Assembly: GCF_031846525.1 (NCBI RefSeq) | Contig: NZ_JAVRHM010000020.1 | Span: 1-64,000 of the forward strand | DNA: 64,000 nt | Reading direction: 5' to 3' | Origin: Autumnicola patrickiae | Lineage (GTDB): Bacteria; Bacteroidota; Bacteroidia; Flavobacteriales; Flavobacteriaceae | Shown here: positions 7,793-16,955 of the stretch, piece after piece | How the letters are laid out: every line of letters starts with the position of its first letter | How positions within the stretch are numbered: the stretch's first letter is position 1 | Notes under the pieces: generated by a model | The model's input: only the letters and a program-made list of their open reading frames with translations | What the model was told of the DNA's origin: nothing | The model's database searches: none | Translations under genes and position numbers: made by a program

Positions 7793-8943
7793 ACCATAGC
7801 CCTATTTAACTGACCAATATTTTTGGTTATCTCTTTTACCGCAAACTCAATATCTTCTGTACTGGTATTCCTTCCCAAGCTAAAGCGAAATGAAGACAGA
7901 GCAAGGTCATCCTTTAATCCCATTGCTCTTAAGACATGTGAGGGTTGAACTGTATTAGAGGTGCAGGCTGAACTGCGGGATATAGCGAGGCTATTCAGTT
8001 TTCTTAGAAACAGATTACCATCGATATTTTTAAACGAGATATTGGTAGTATTCGGAAGCCGCTCACAACTTCCAGCATTAATTATTGCTCCTGCAATATG
8101 CTTAAGATCATCATCCAGCTTGTTTCTCAACTTCACCATCCTTTCTGATTCCATTTCCATATCAGAAAAAGCAATGTCAGCAGCTTTTCCAAAACCTACA
8201 ATCCCCGGAACATTTAATGTGCCGGGGCGGATTCCCTTTTCCTGCCCGCCACCAAAAATGTACGGATCCATTTCAACTTTATTCTGTTTATTTATATACA
8301 AGGCTCCAACACCTTTGGGTCCGTAAATCTTATGGGAAGAGAAAAAAGCCAGGTCCAGATTCAACTTTCTTAAATCCACCGGAATCTTACCCACAGCCTG
8401 TGTGATGTCACTCATAAGTTTCACGTCTTTAGAATTTACTATTCTTTCAATTGCCTGAATAGGAGGGATCAAACCTGTTTCATTATTAGCCAGCATCAGG
8501 CAAACCAGAATCGTTTTAGAAGTAATAGCTTCCTCTAATTCCTGAAGATTAATATTTCCATTAGCGTCAACTCCCAGGTAAGTGACTTCAAAACCTTTTG
8601 TTTCCAAAGCTTCCATCGTATCCAGCACAGCTTTATGCTCGGTTTTGCAGGTAATAATATGATTACCTTTAGATCTGTTTCCCTCACAATATCCGGACAA
8701 GGCAAGATTAGCAGCTTCGGTAGCTCCAGAGGTGAATGTAATTTCATTTGACTTACAGGATATTAACCTGCCAATTTGCTCCCGGGCAATTTCAACCGCC
8801 TCCGCTGCATCCCAACCATATATATGATCACTGCTGGCGTTTCCAAATTTTTCGGTGAAATAAGGCAACATAGCATCAACAACTCTCTGGTCTACCGGAG
8901 TAGTGGCATTGTAGTCGAGATATATTTTCTTTTTTTCTGTCAC
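7789..8943 (-). CDS. Cysteine desulfurase (NifS/IscS type) for Mo-cofactor sulfuration
   Basis: A 384-residue class V aminotransferase-fold enzyme using PLP to remove sulfur from cysteine. Visible features are 'YLDYNATTPVD' at the N-terminus, His104 in 'TEHKAV', the PLP lysine Lys205 in 'SSHKIYGPKG', and the catalytic Cys327 in 'SSACTSN' on the long flexible loop of IscS/NifS-type enzymes. The genome also has sufS at 42243-43481, so this second copy is probably dedicated. Its position between the ModE-like gene and xdhC points to delivering the terminal sulfido ligand of the molybdenum site. The dedicated role is inference from context. Confidence 0.9.
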   Translation of the reverse strand: MTEKKKIYLDYNATTPVDQRVVDAMLPYFTEKFGNASSDHIYGWDAAEAVEIAREQIGRLISCKSNEITFTSGATEAANLALSGYCEGNRSKGNHIITCKTEHKAVLDTMEALETKGFEVTYLGVDANGNINLQELEEAITSKTILVCLMLANNETGLIPPIQAIERIVNSKDVKLMSDITQAVGKIPVDLRKLNLDLAFFSSHKIYGPKGVGALYINKQNKVEMDPYIFGGGQEKGIRPGTLNVPGIVGFGKAADIAFSDMEMESERMVKLRNKLDDDLKHIAGAIINAGSCERLPNTTNISFKNIDGNLFLRKLNSLAISRSSACTSNTVQPSHVLRAMGLKDDLALSSFRFSLGRNTSTEDIEFAVKEITKNIGQLNRAMV

Positions 8944-9017
8944 GCGCGTTATGTATTCCTGTATATAACGGTTTTACAATTAAAGGGAACTTCAACGAAA
9001 TTCCCTTCTTAAATGTA

Positions 9018-9353
9018 CTAAAAGATCCTGATCATATCTTCCTGTTGCTCCAGCAGTTCCCTGATTTTCTGCTGCAGGCTGTCATATTCCTGCATGGCTT
9101 TTACAGCATGTGGAGTAACTTCTGCTCCGCCTCCATGTTGCCCGCCTTTTCTCAATATCACCCATGGCTTTTCAGAATGATTATTTAACCTCTGAACCAG
9201 ATCCCAGGCTTTTTTATAAGACATATTCATTTGTCCCGCAGCTTTTGAAAGCGATCCTTCCGTCTGGATACGCTTAACCAATTCGTTTGGGCCGGGGCCG
9301 TAGAATTTTTGACCTTCCTCCTCCACCCAACATTTGAATCTGATATTTTTCAT
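9018..9353 (-). CDS. ModE-like N-terminal winged-helix regulator, single domain
   Basis: A 111-residue protein equal to the DNA-binding half of ModE. 'GSLSKAAGQMNMSYKKAWDL' then 'VQRLN' (residues ~33-57) is the LysR/ModE-type helix-turn-helix, followed by the wing 'VILRKGGQHGGGAEVTPHA'. A short helical tail follows. The molybdate-binding TOBE/Mop domains of full ModE are absent, so how it would sense molybdate is unclear. It lies between the catalytic genes (17 bp from the large subunit) and the maturation genes. Autoregulation of this operon is inferred. The C-terminal helix may serve for dimerisation. Confidence 0.85.
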   Translation of the reverse strand: MKNIRFKCWVEEEGQKFYGPGPNELVKRIQTEGSLSKAAGQMNMSYKKAWDLVQRLNNHSEKPWVILRKGGQHGGGAEVTPHAVKAMQEYDSLQQKIRELLEQQEDMIRIF

Positions 9354-9370
9354 CGTAACAAGCTCCTTGA

Positions 9371-11647
9371 TCAGGTTTTTATTTCCTTGCTCTCAGTTCC
9401 TATTTCAGGGAAGAAAGGTTGTCTGTAAATCCTTTTTCCGGTTGCTTTATAGAGTGCATTGGCCAACGCGCCCTGCACAGGAGGAAATGGAGGTTCTCCC
9501 AGACCTGTGGGATCTATACCGTTCTCTACAAAATGCACATCAATTTTCTTTGGAGCTTCACGATGACGAATCAGCCTGTAAGAATCAAAATTACTTTGTT
9601 GTGTTACACCGTCTTCAAAAGTTAATTCACTGTAAAGGGCATGTCCAATACCATCTATAGTACCGCCTTCAACCATATTTATTGCTGCATCTGGATTTAC
9701 CACAATTCCGCAGTCCACTGCACAGGTCACTTTATTAATTACGGGTTCATTATCTTTTAAATCCATTTCCAGAACCTGGGCTACATAGGAATCATGACAG
9801 TAATAGGCAGCAACACCTTTGCCTGAAGAAGCATTGCTGCTCTCCCATCCCGCTTTATCCCTTACCAGCTCCAATACTCCCGCATATCGGGCGGGATCAT
9901 AATCATTATTTTCACCCACAGGATTATTACCTGCACGTTTAAGCATATCAAGACGGAACTGAATAGGATCCTGTCCCATTTCTTCAGCCAGTTCATCCAG
10001 AAAAGATTGTTCTGCTCCTGCAATGAAATTAGATCTTGGTGCACGAAAGGCTCCAATAGAAATCTGCGAATCTGTTATCCAACTTTCCGCCAGATAATTA
10101 TCTATAGCTCCCGCCGGGAAACGATTGGCAAAAAGCGGGCTCTCCCCCACTCCCCCGGCATTTACGTGGAAGGCGGTGAGATTGTTGTTGACATCCAGTG
10201 CAGCCTTATAGGTTACCTGATAGGCCGGTCTATAGACTCCGTTGGTCATGTCGTCCTCCCGGCTGTACACAAGTTTTACCGGTGCTCCTACTTTATGGGA
10301 AATAACGGCGGCTTCCACAAGAAAATTTCCATAAAGCCGGCGACCAAAACCACCACCCATACGGGTCATTTGAATATCTATATTCTCCAGGTCCATTCCA
10401 AAGCGTTTGCTTATGCTTTTCTCAGCAAACTCGGGGGTTTGGATAGGGCCCAGTAACTCTGCTTTCTCATCGGTGACATTTGCAAAAAAGTTCATTGGTT
10501 CCATGCAATTATGCGCAAGGAACGGGCAGCTGTATGTCCGCTCGATTACCCGGGCTGCATTCTTAAAAGCCTTTTCTGGATCACCGTCCTTTCTTATCAT
10601 TTCTGACTTTTCAGAAGCAACTTCGTTCATTATAGTACGATGTATTTCCGAATTTTCGAGTCCGCCAGAATCTCTTAAGGCCTGGGATTTTTCGAGGATT
10701 TCTATTTCTTCTACCAGTTCAGGTTTTAGATCCCATTCTACCTTTAAGGCTTTCTTGGCCTGCATCACCTGCCAGGTGGAATCACCTACCACTGCTACTA
10801 ATTTTGGAAAGGAAGTAGTGTCACTCCATTCCCGCTCCATATCATCAGGATAAGTATTTATCACAAAAACATCCTTTATCCCCGGCATATCCTTTACCTC
10901 ATCTGCATCCATGGACTTGAATTGCATTCCAAAAGCGGGCGGTTGAACGATCATCGCAATGAGCATATCATCCCGGTGAACATCAAGACCAAATAATGGC
11001 TGACCTGTTACTATTTTCTTGGCATCTACGTTCTTACGCGAGGTGCCAATTATTTTAAAATTATTATTTTCTTTTAGTACTACTTCTTCTGGAACATCAA
11101 CTTGTGCGGCAGCTTTGGCGATCTCTCCGTAACCTATAGATCTGTCACTACCTGCATGTGTTATAATTCCTTTTTCTACAGAAAGTTCAGAAACCGGAAC
11201 ATCCCATTCCTTTGCCGCAGCCATAATCAACATTTGTCGTGCTGTAGCCCCTGCCATTCTTAGCGGCTCCCAGCTTTGACGAATAGACTGGCTTCCCCCG
11301 GCAATTTGCCTGGAGAAAATATCAGTATTTAAAGGCGCCTGTTCTACGATCACATTGTTCCAGTCCACATCCAGTTCTTCGGCTACGAGCATTGGCATGG
11401 CCGTCTTCACATTTTGCCCTATTTCCGGATTTGGGGAAAATATAGTCACCACTCCATTATCACCAATTTTGAGGTAACCATTTATTTCAAACCATTCATC
11501 TGGCATTTCCAGTGCAACTTCGCTGCCGCTTTCCTCTGCTGAACGTTTACATGCCAGCCAGTTAAAACCAATCAGCAATCCGCCGCCGGCAAGAGAAACA
11601 TTTTTTATAAATGATCTTCTGCCCATTCCTGTTTTTACTTTACTCAT
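9371..11647 (-). CDS. Molybdopterin-binding large subunit, IorB-type aldehyde/isoquinoline oxidoreductase
   Basis: A 758-residue xanthine-oxidase-family large subunit. The N-terminus 'MGRRSFIKNVSLAGGGLLIG' (residues ~8-27) is a twin-arginine-type signal with a hydrophobic core, so export as a folded complex is likely. 'FGLDVHRDDMLIAMI' belongs to the a/b hammerhead-like domain. 'MGGGFGRRLYGNFLVEAA' is a cofactor-binding glycine loop, and the C-terminal 'GLGEPPFPPVQGALANAL' carries the conserved glutamate that acts as base in hydroxylation. With the small 2Fe-2S subunit and no FAD subunit nearby, it fits the two-subunit IorAB group of periplasmic dehydrogenases that pass electrons to a cytochrome. 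The substrate cannot be read from sequence. Confidence 0.88.
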   Translation of the reverse strand: MSKVKTGMGRRSFIKNVSLAGGGLLIGFNWLACKRSAEESGSEVALEMPDEWFEINGYLKIGDNGVVTIFSPNPEIGQNVKTAMPMLVAEELDVDWNNVIVEQAPLNTDIFSRQIAGGSQSIRQSWEPLRMAGATARQMLIMAAAKEWDVPVSELSVEKGIITHAGSDRSIGYGEIAKAAAQVDVPEEVVLKENNNFKIIGTSRKNVDAKKIVTGQPLFGLDVHRDDMLIAMIVQPPAFGMQFKSMDADEVKDMPGIKDVFVINTYPDDMEREWSDTTSFPKLVAVVGDSTWQVMQAKKALKVEWDLKPELVEEIEILEKSQALRDSGGLENSEIHRTIMNEVASEKSEMIRKDGDPEKAFKNAARVIERTYSCPFLAHNCMEPMNFFANVTDEKAELLGPIQTPEFAEKSISKRFGMDLENIDIQMTRMGGGFGRRLYGNFLVEAAVISHKVGAPVKLVYSREDDMTNGVYRPAYQVTYKAALDVNNNLTAFHVNAGGVGESPLFANRFPAGAIDNYLAESWITDSQISIGAFRAPRSNFIAGAEQSFLDELAEEMGQDPIQFRLDMLKRAGNNPVGENNDYDPARYAGVLELVRDKAGWESSNASSGKGVAAYYCHDSYVAQVLEMDLKDNEPVINKVTCAVDCGIVVNPDAAINMVEGGTIDGIGHALYSELTFEDGVTQQSNFDSYRLIRHREAPKKIDVHFVENGIDPTGLGEPPFPPVQGALANALYKATGKRIYRQPFFPEIGTESKEIKT

Positions 11648-11672
11648 CTCTTTTCGGGTTTATTAACTGACT

Positions 11673-12137
11673 TTATACGATCTTAGAATTTGAAGCTGTT
11701 TTAATAGCAGCCTTTATCCTGGTATATGTTCCGCAGCGGCAAATATTACCGTTCATGGCATTTTCTATTTCAGTATCACTGGGACTCGGATTTCTGTTTA
11801 GCAAGGAGGAGGCAGACATGATCTGGCCTGCCTGGCAATAACCGCATTGAGGCACATCATGCTCCAGCCATGCTTTTTGAACGGGATGATCACCTTCTTT
11901 GGAAAGTCCTTCAATAGTTGTGATTTTGTTGTCCCTTACAGATGAGACAGGAAGCTGGCAGGATCTAACGGCGGAGCCATTCAAATGGATTGTGCAGGCG
12001 CCACACTGTGCAATACCACACCCATATTTTGTTCCCACTAATTTTAAATGATCACGTAAAACCCACAATATCGGAGTATCCGAAGCCACATCTACTTCTA
12101 AACTTTCTCCGTTTACATTAAGTGTATATACTGACAT
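11673..12137 (-). CDS. [2Fe-2S] small subunit, IorA-type oxidoreductase
   Basis: A 154-residue two-cluster ferredoxin-like subunit. The plant-type cluster is bound by Cys40, Cys45, Cys48 and Cys60 ('YGCGIAQCGACTIHLNG'). The helical second cluster is bound by Cys98, Cys101, Cys133 and Cys135 ('CGYCQAGQ', 'GNICRCGTYTRI'). It carries electrons from the molybdenum site in the partner subunit, which starts 25 bp downstream. It has no signal peptide, so it would be exported by hitch-hiking on the Tat signal of the large subunit. It is the first gene of the six-gene operon. The operon promoter should lie in 12138-12290, but no clean consensus box is visible there. Confidence 0.92.
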   Translation of the reverse strand: MSVYTLNVNGESLEVDVASDTPILWVLRDHLKLVGTKYGCGIAQCGACTIHLNGSAVRSCQLPVSSVRDNKITTIEGLSKEGDHPVQKAWLEHDVPQCGYCQAGQIMSASSLLNRNPSPSDTEIENAMNGNICRCGTYTRIKAAIKTASNSKIV

Positions 12138-12290
12138 AAAGCAAATTTTTCTAAAAATTACTGTTTTTTCTGATAAACCAAGGTATTTTCAAATAAATAA
12201 ATTGAAACCACTTAAAATCTTAAATGTGTACCAGGGCTAATATCAATTATTATTTGATGCTTTCTTTATTGAGCGGTGTATAAATATTAG

Positions 12291-13199
12291 ATATTTTCTG
12301 AATTGACTCCCCTTGTAGTGGGAATAATTTTAGTGGTACCGCCCCAGGTTTATATCGAGAGATTAAATAATGCAGAATATTCAGGAAGTAATTTAGATTT
12401 CTGGTCTTCCCATGCTTTCCGCGGAATTTATCCCGAAGGCAACTTCAGCTGGCACCACCTGTGGTTTCTTCCGTACCTGCTGGCATTTTCCCTTGCACTG
12501 ACTCCGCTATTCCTTTACTTCAGAAATAATCCGGATAATCAATTCTTAAACTGGATTAAGGAACAGGTAAAAGCGCCCGTTGGCTTCCTCTGGTTTTTAT
12601 TGCCGCTGTATTTGGCGCAGATCCTGTTAAAGCCATATTTCCCGGAAACCCATGCGTTTGTAGGGGATTGGTACACGCTGGTGAATTATAGCCTTCTGTT
12701 CTTCTATGGGTTTGTTCTTATTACTATCAAAGAAATATTCTGGAAGATTGTACTTGATAACATAAGAATCTTTCTGCTTTCCGGAATGGTTTTCTTCAGT
12801 GTTTACCTGCTGCTGGTTCTCAGATCTACTGATATATTTTTGGCAGATTATCTGATTCCTTTGATTGTTGATATTAATTCCTGGAGCTGGATTCTGGCTC
12901 TTTTTGGATTTGCAGCAAGATATCTTAACAAGAAAAGCACAGCATTATCTTATGCAAACGAGACGGTGTATCCGTTTTACATTCTGCATCAAACGGTGAT
13001 CATCTGCCTTGGGTATTCCCTAAAGGATTTTGATTTCGGGTTTTGGCAGAAAGCCGATTTTATGGTAGCCGGAACTTTTATTACCTCCTGGATTTTGTAT
13101 GAATTCCTCATTAGAAGAATCGGGTTTCTACGTCCCCTGTTCGGACTAAAAACTGAAGAATCAAAATCAACTAAGGCAGGTGTGGTAGCAGAGGTGTAA
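12291..13199 (+). pseudogene. 5'-truncated acyltransferase-3 (MdoC-like) membrane protein
   Basis: The frame opens after a TAG at 12288, has only a TTG at 12303 as near start, and reads about 300 residues. It begins inside a conserved membrane segment ('VVGIILVVPPQVYIERLNNA'), followed by 'YPEGNFSWHHLWFLPYL' and further hydrophobic helices ('FYILHQTVIICLGYSL'). This is the middle and end of an acyltransferase-3 protein like MdoC/OpgC. Family members are ~380-400 residues and start with a segment containing the catalytic His. About 90 residues are missing, and upstream sequence in all frames does not supply them. It is likely nonfunctional, or a remnant of a deletion next to the molybdenum operon. 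Confidence 0.75.
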
Positions 13200-13432
13200 C
13201 AATTTAAATTCCTCCTTTTTTTGCTCAAAATTTTGTGATCTTAAGCAATAAAGCAAAAATTATTATCCGGTAGAGCAGGAATGACATACCATTACACTCT
13301 AAAATTTCAATTAATTCACCTTCTCAAAAAATCAGCTGATAATAATTGGAAAAAATTATTCTAAAAAAGATGGATTTTCTACGCAACCATTCCGCAGCAC
13401 CTGTATCTAATAAATACACTAATCCACTAATT

Positions 13433-14938
13433 ATGAAAAACTTAAAATATTTTCTGATCTTTTTCAGCTTAATTCAGTTTTCTTGTGAAACAGAGCTACC
13501 AGAACAAACAGAAACAACAGGCAGAAACCAATACCTTAATAATGCTCTTAATGGTGGAGATTATTTTGATCCTGGAGAGGTTTCACTACCAGGCGATTCT
13601 TACAATGAATATGAAGAAAACCAGTTTATTTATACTGCAGAGGAGCCTGTTTCAACTTTTTCTATTGATGCTGATGGCGCATCTTATGGAAATGTACGCA
13701 GGTTTATAATGCAGGAAAATCAGTTACCTCCTAAAGGAGCGATCAGAACTGAAGAATTGATCAATTATTTTGACCTGGACTATAATTTTGACAATGATCC
13801 TCATCCAATCGCCCTGAACGGGGAAGTTAGTCGCAGTCCATGGAATAATGCAAATAAACTGGTGAGGATAGGCATAAAAGCAAAACCTATAGAAAAAGAA
13901 AATTTACCACCTTCTAACTTTGTTTTTCTTATAGATGTTTCCGGTTCTATGGGAAGTGAAGATAAACTTCAGTTATTAAAAAACGGGTTTAAGTATTTTG
14001 TTGATGAGCTGGATGATAATGACAAAGTAGCGCTTGTAACCTATGCCGGCTCTGCGGGTGTTATTTTAGAATCTACTCCGGGTAGTGAAAAGCAGAAGAT
14101 TAAAAGCGCTATAGATCAATTAGGAGCTGGAGGCAGCACTGCCGGTGCAGAAGGTATTGTTACCGCGTATAAAATTGCCCAGGAAAATTTTATTGAAAAT
14201 GGAAATAACAGGGTGGTTATTGGAACCGACGGAGATTTTAATGTAGGAATTTCCAGCCAGGAAGATTTGATAAGTTTGATTGAGGAAAAAAGAGAATCCG
14301 GTGTTTTTATTACTGTGCTTGGGGTTGGCCGTGGTAACTTAAACGATGCAGCCCTGGAACAAATAGCCAATAACGGTAATGGCACTTATGAATATATAGA
14401 CAACCTTGAGCAGCTTAGGAAGGTATTTATTTATGATTATAACAAATTTTATACCGTAGCAAAAGATGTAAAAATTCAGATAGATTTTAATCCGAAAGTT
14501 GTTGAAGCTTACCGCCTTATAGGTTATGAAAACCGGGTTTTGGAAGAAGAAGATTTTGAGGATGATGAAAAAGATGCCGGGGAAATTGGTGCCGGGCAAA
14601 ATATAACTGCGCTTTATGAAATTATCCCTGCCCATAACCCAGACATTAGCCTTGCGGCTTTGGCTGTTGATTTTAGATATAAAAATCCCGACAGCGATAC
14701 GAGCATTCCAATTCAACTGGAAATTTTTGATGAAGGAAATTCGTTTGACCAGTCATCAGATTATTTAAAATTTACAGCAAGTGTGGCTTCATTTTCTATG
14801 TTGCTATCAGATTCTCAATTTAAAGGGACAAGTAGCTATGATAAAATCCTTCAATGGCTAAGCGCTACGAATTTAAGAGATGAGCATGGATTTAAGGCTG
14901 AATTTAAACAGATTGTTGAAAAAGCCCGCAGTCTTTAA
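13433..14938 (+). CDS. von Willebrand factor A lipoprotein (YfbK-like)
   Basis: The ATG at 13433 is preferred because the next 18 residues form a lipoprotein signal with 'FSC' (Cys18) as lipobox end. An upstream in-frame TTG at 13346 would bury the signal. The N-terminal von_Willebrand-like domain ('FIYTAEEPVSTFSIDADGAS') precedes a VWA domain with the MIDAS motif 'DVSGSMGSEDK' and later 'TDGDFNVGIS'. The C-terminal DUF3520-type region ends 'GFKAEFKQIVEKARSL'. The organisation matches the E. coli YfbK family of unknown function, with a metal-dependent adhesion fold. Membrane anchoring is inferred from the lipobox. The gene stands alone. Confidence 0.88.
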   Translation: MKNLKYFLIFFSLIQFSCETELPEQTETTGRNQYLNNALNGGDYFDPGEVSLPGDSYNEYEENQFIYTAEEPVSTFSIDADGASYGNVRRFIMQENQLPPKGAIRTEELINYFDLDYNFDNDPHPIALNGEVSRSPWNNANKLVRIGIKAKPIEKENLPPSNFVFLIDVSGSMGSEDKLQLLKNGFKYFVDELDDNDKVALVTYAGSAGVILESTPGSEKQKIKSAIDQLGAGGSTAGAEGIVTAYKIAQENFIENGNNRVVIGTDGDFNVGISSQEDLISLIEEKRESGVFITVLGVGRGNLNDAALEQIANNGNGTYEYIDNLEQLRKVFIYDYNKFYTVAKDVKIQIDFNPKVVEAYRLIGYENRVLEEEDFEDDEKDAGEIGAGQNITALYEIIPAHNPDISLAALAVDFRYKNPDSDTSIPIQLEIFDEGNSFDQSSDYLKFTASVASFSMLLSDSQFKGTSSYDKILQWLSATNLRDEHGFKAEFKQIVEKARSL

Positions 14939-15578
14939 ACAGGGTTTAAATTTAATATAACAATATTAAATATCGAATCCTTCAGAAAATTTCTTTTAGC
15001 TAAAGGAATAGATAAATTTGCCAATTTTCAGGATAGGTTGAATATTATTAATGGCAATTGACATTTTTATGGTGCATTTCAATTTTTTCAGAACATTTGT
15101 AAGAACGTCACCCATAAAAATGTCCAAATTTGAAATAAATAAGTCAGTTCAGGAGGCGAGATTTTAACTAAAAAGCAACTATAAAGGTTATTCTAGAAGT
15201 AAGAATCAGTTTCTTTCGATTCTGAAGTGGTAAAAACCTCAAAAAAGGATAAAAAATCATTTTTTAAGGAAGAAAAGAGCTTCAGGAGGGCAAAATAGGA
15301 GGTTTTAATCTGAAAATGCTTTTTGCTATAGTAATAAGTTACGATAGGCTTTTCCAAAGCCTACCTTCAAAAATGACAATTTTCGGCCTTATATTAAGAA
15401 ACAGATACTTATTGCTCTTCCATTATTCAGTTATTATCTCATAAATCAGTTTTTGGGAGCTTTTTTACTCTGAAGAAGTAGATTTTTATGATTATTTACT
15501 GCTTCAGAATAAAATAACGTTGCATTACTTTTCAGTTTCAGAATTACCTCTGATATTTGCATCTTGTCAAATTGAAAC
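14939..15578. other. Long intergenic region with a MITE-like inverted repeat and a hairpin
   Basis: No gene is recognised in 640 bp. A perfect 13-bp inverted repeat (GACATTTTTATGG at 15060-15072, CCATAAAAATGTC at 15112-15124) encloses 39 bp, and similarity of the flanks extends it. A second hairpin, TAGGCTTT-TCC-AAAGCCTA, lies at 15345-15363. It has no T-tract, so it is not a typical terminator. The rest is AT-rich without further visible structure. The promoter of the MFS gene must lie at the right end, but no clean box was seen. Confidence 0.5.
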
Positions 15579-16736
15579 ATGGAAACCAAGAAGCAGCAGC
15601 GCATAGCATTGAGTATTTATTTTTTTCTCTCAGGCGTCTGTTTTTCAACCTGGGCTTCCCGTATTCCTACCATTAAATCCTCTTTTGATCTTAACGAAGC
15701 CGAACTTGGAAACCTGCTGCTAACCATGCCGGTAAGTTCTCTTATTGGATTACCAATTTCCGGATGGCTGGTGTCGCGTTTTAATAGCCGGCCGCCTTTG
15801 CTGGCTTCTATTCTATTTTTTTCGATCGCACTTATAGGAATTGGTTATGCAGACACTCTCCTCTTATTGATAATTTCCATATTTATGTTTTCCTTTTGCA
15901 TGAGGATCCTGAATATATCTATGAACACCCAGGCAATAACCCTTCAAAAAGGCTACGGAAAAAAAATAAACGGTTCTTTTCACGGTCTCTGGAGTACCGG
16001 CGGACTCACCGGCGTGGGATTTTCTACTTTAATGCTTAAACTGGACGTCCCGATGCTGGAACACCTGGCGATGGTCTCTGCGGTGACCTTTATTGCCGCA
16101 ATTGTCTCTTACAGATTCCTGCTTACCAATGATCGTGCGCCGCAGGGCAACAAATTAAAACTTGGAAAACCAGATAAGTTCATCCTTTACCTGGGATTGC
16201 TGGTATTTTTCGCTGCGCTTTGTGAAGGCGGAATGTTTGACTGGAGCGGAGTATATTTTAAGGAGGTAATTGGAGAAGAAATTTTTACGCTGGGGTATTT
16301 TATTTTCATGCTTTTTATGGCTGGTTCCCGGTTTATTTCTGATATCCTGGTGGATCGCTTCGGAATGAAAAGGATGTACATTTACAGCTCCATTTTTATT
16401 TCAGTCGGGATTATTATGGTAATTATTTTCCCTTATTTCTGGCCTGCAATTGTTGGATTCAGCCTTGTAGGGATGGGTGTGGCTTCTATTATTCCAATGA
16501 CTTTTACATTGGCCGGAAGATCATCTAAATATTCAGCAGGAATGGCAGTTTCTATTATTGCTACTTATGCCATTGTTGGGATGCTTCTTGGGCCGCCACT
16601 TATAGGTTACCTTGCTAATGCCTTCAATTTACAACTTTCGTTCATTTTATTTGTCATTGCCGGATTAATGCTAATTCCGGTTTCACAACTCTTCTTCAGA
16701 CATGAAAGTAAAATGAAAGAAGAAGATATTGCTTGA
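15579..16736 (+). CDS. MFS transporter, YbjJ-like
   Basis: A 385-residue integral membrane protein with about twelve hydrophobic helices and no signal peptide. 'SGVCFSTWASRIPTIKSSFD' near the N-terminus, and the loop between helices 2 and 3 with 'GWLVSRFNSRPPLLA' (a variant of the MFS motif G-x-x-x-D/R-R-x-G), identify the major facilitator superfamily. Overall pattern, length and the 'ASRIPTIK' start resemble the E. coli YbjJ group, usually annotated as sugar-type or drug-type. The substrate is unknown. It lies upstream of the polysaccharide-degradation block with a ~220-bp gap, so a link to sugar uptake is possible but not shown. Confidence 0.85.
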   Translation: METKKQQRIALSIYFFLSGVCFSTWASRIPTIKSSFDLNEAELGNLLLTMPVSSLIGLPISGWLVSRFNSRPPLLASILFFSIALIGIGYADTLLLLIISIFMFSFCMRILNISMNTQAITLQKGYGKKINGSFHGLWSTGGLTGVGFSTLMLKLDVPMLEHLAMVSAVTFIAAIVSYRFLLTNDRAPQGNKLKLGKPDKFILYLGLLVFFAALCEGGMFDWSGVYFKEVIGEEIFTLGYFIFMLFMAGSRFISDILVDRFGMKRMYIYSSIFISVGIIMVIIFPYFWPAIVGFSLVGMGVASIIPMTFTLAGRSSKYSAGMAVSIIATYAIVGMLLGPPLIGYLANAFNLQLSFILFVIAGLMLIPVSQLFFRHESKMKEEDIA

Positions 16737-16955
16737 AATTACATTTAAATTCTAATTGTTGTAACCCTTCACCCCCTCTGTCCTCGACTTCTAGGAATAG
16801 GTATTTAACTGTGAACAACGGGACAATATCTTACGGTGAAGATTAAATCTATCTTCACTTTTTTCAAAAAATTGCTTACATTTAACGAAACCGATTGCAT
16901 TCTTTACATCGGCATGTTAAATATTAATAAGACCAACAACAAACCAAATCCCTTT

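Noticed and set aside
8535..8747. Second frame inside the cysteine desulfurase gene
   Set aside because: It is a shadow of the desulfurase gene in another frame; the desulfurase motifs are complete in the main frame.
16836..16955. Longer GH9 start at a GTG (16836)
   Set aside because: It would place a 40-residue extension ahead of a good signal peptide.
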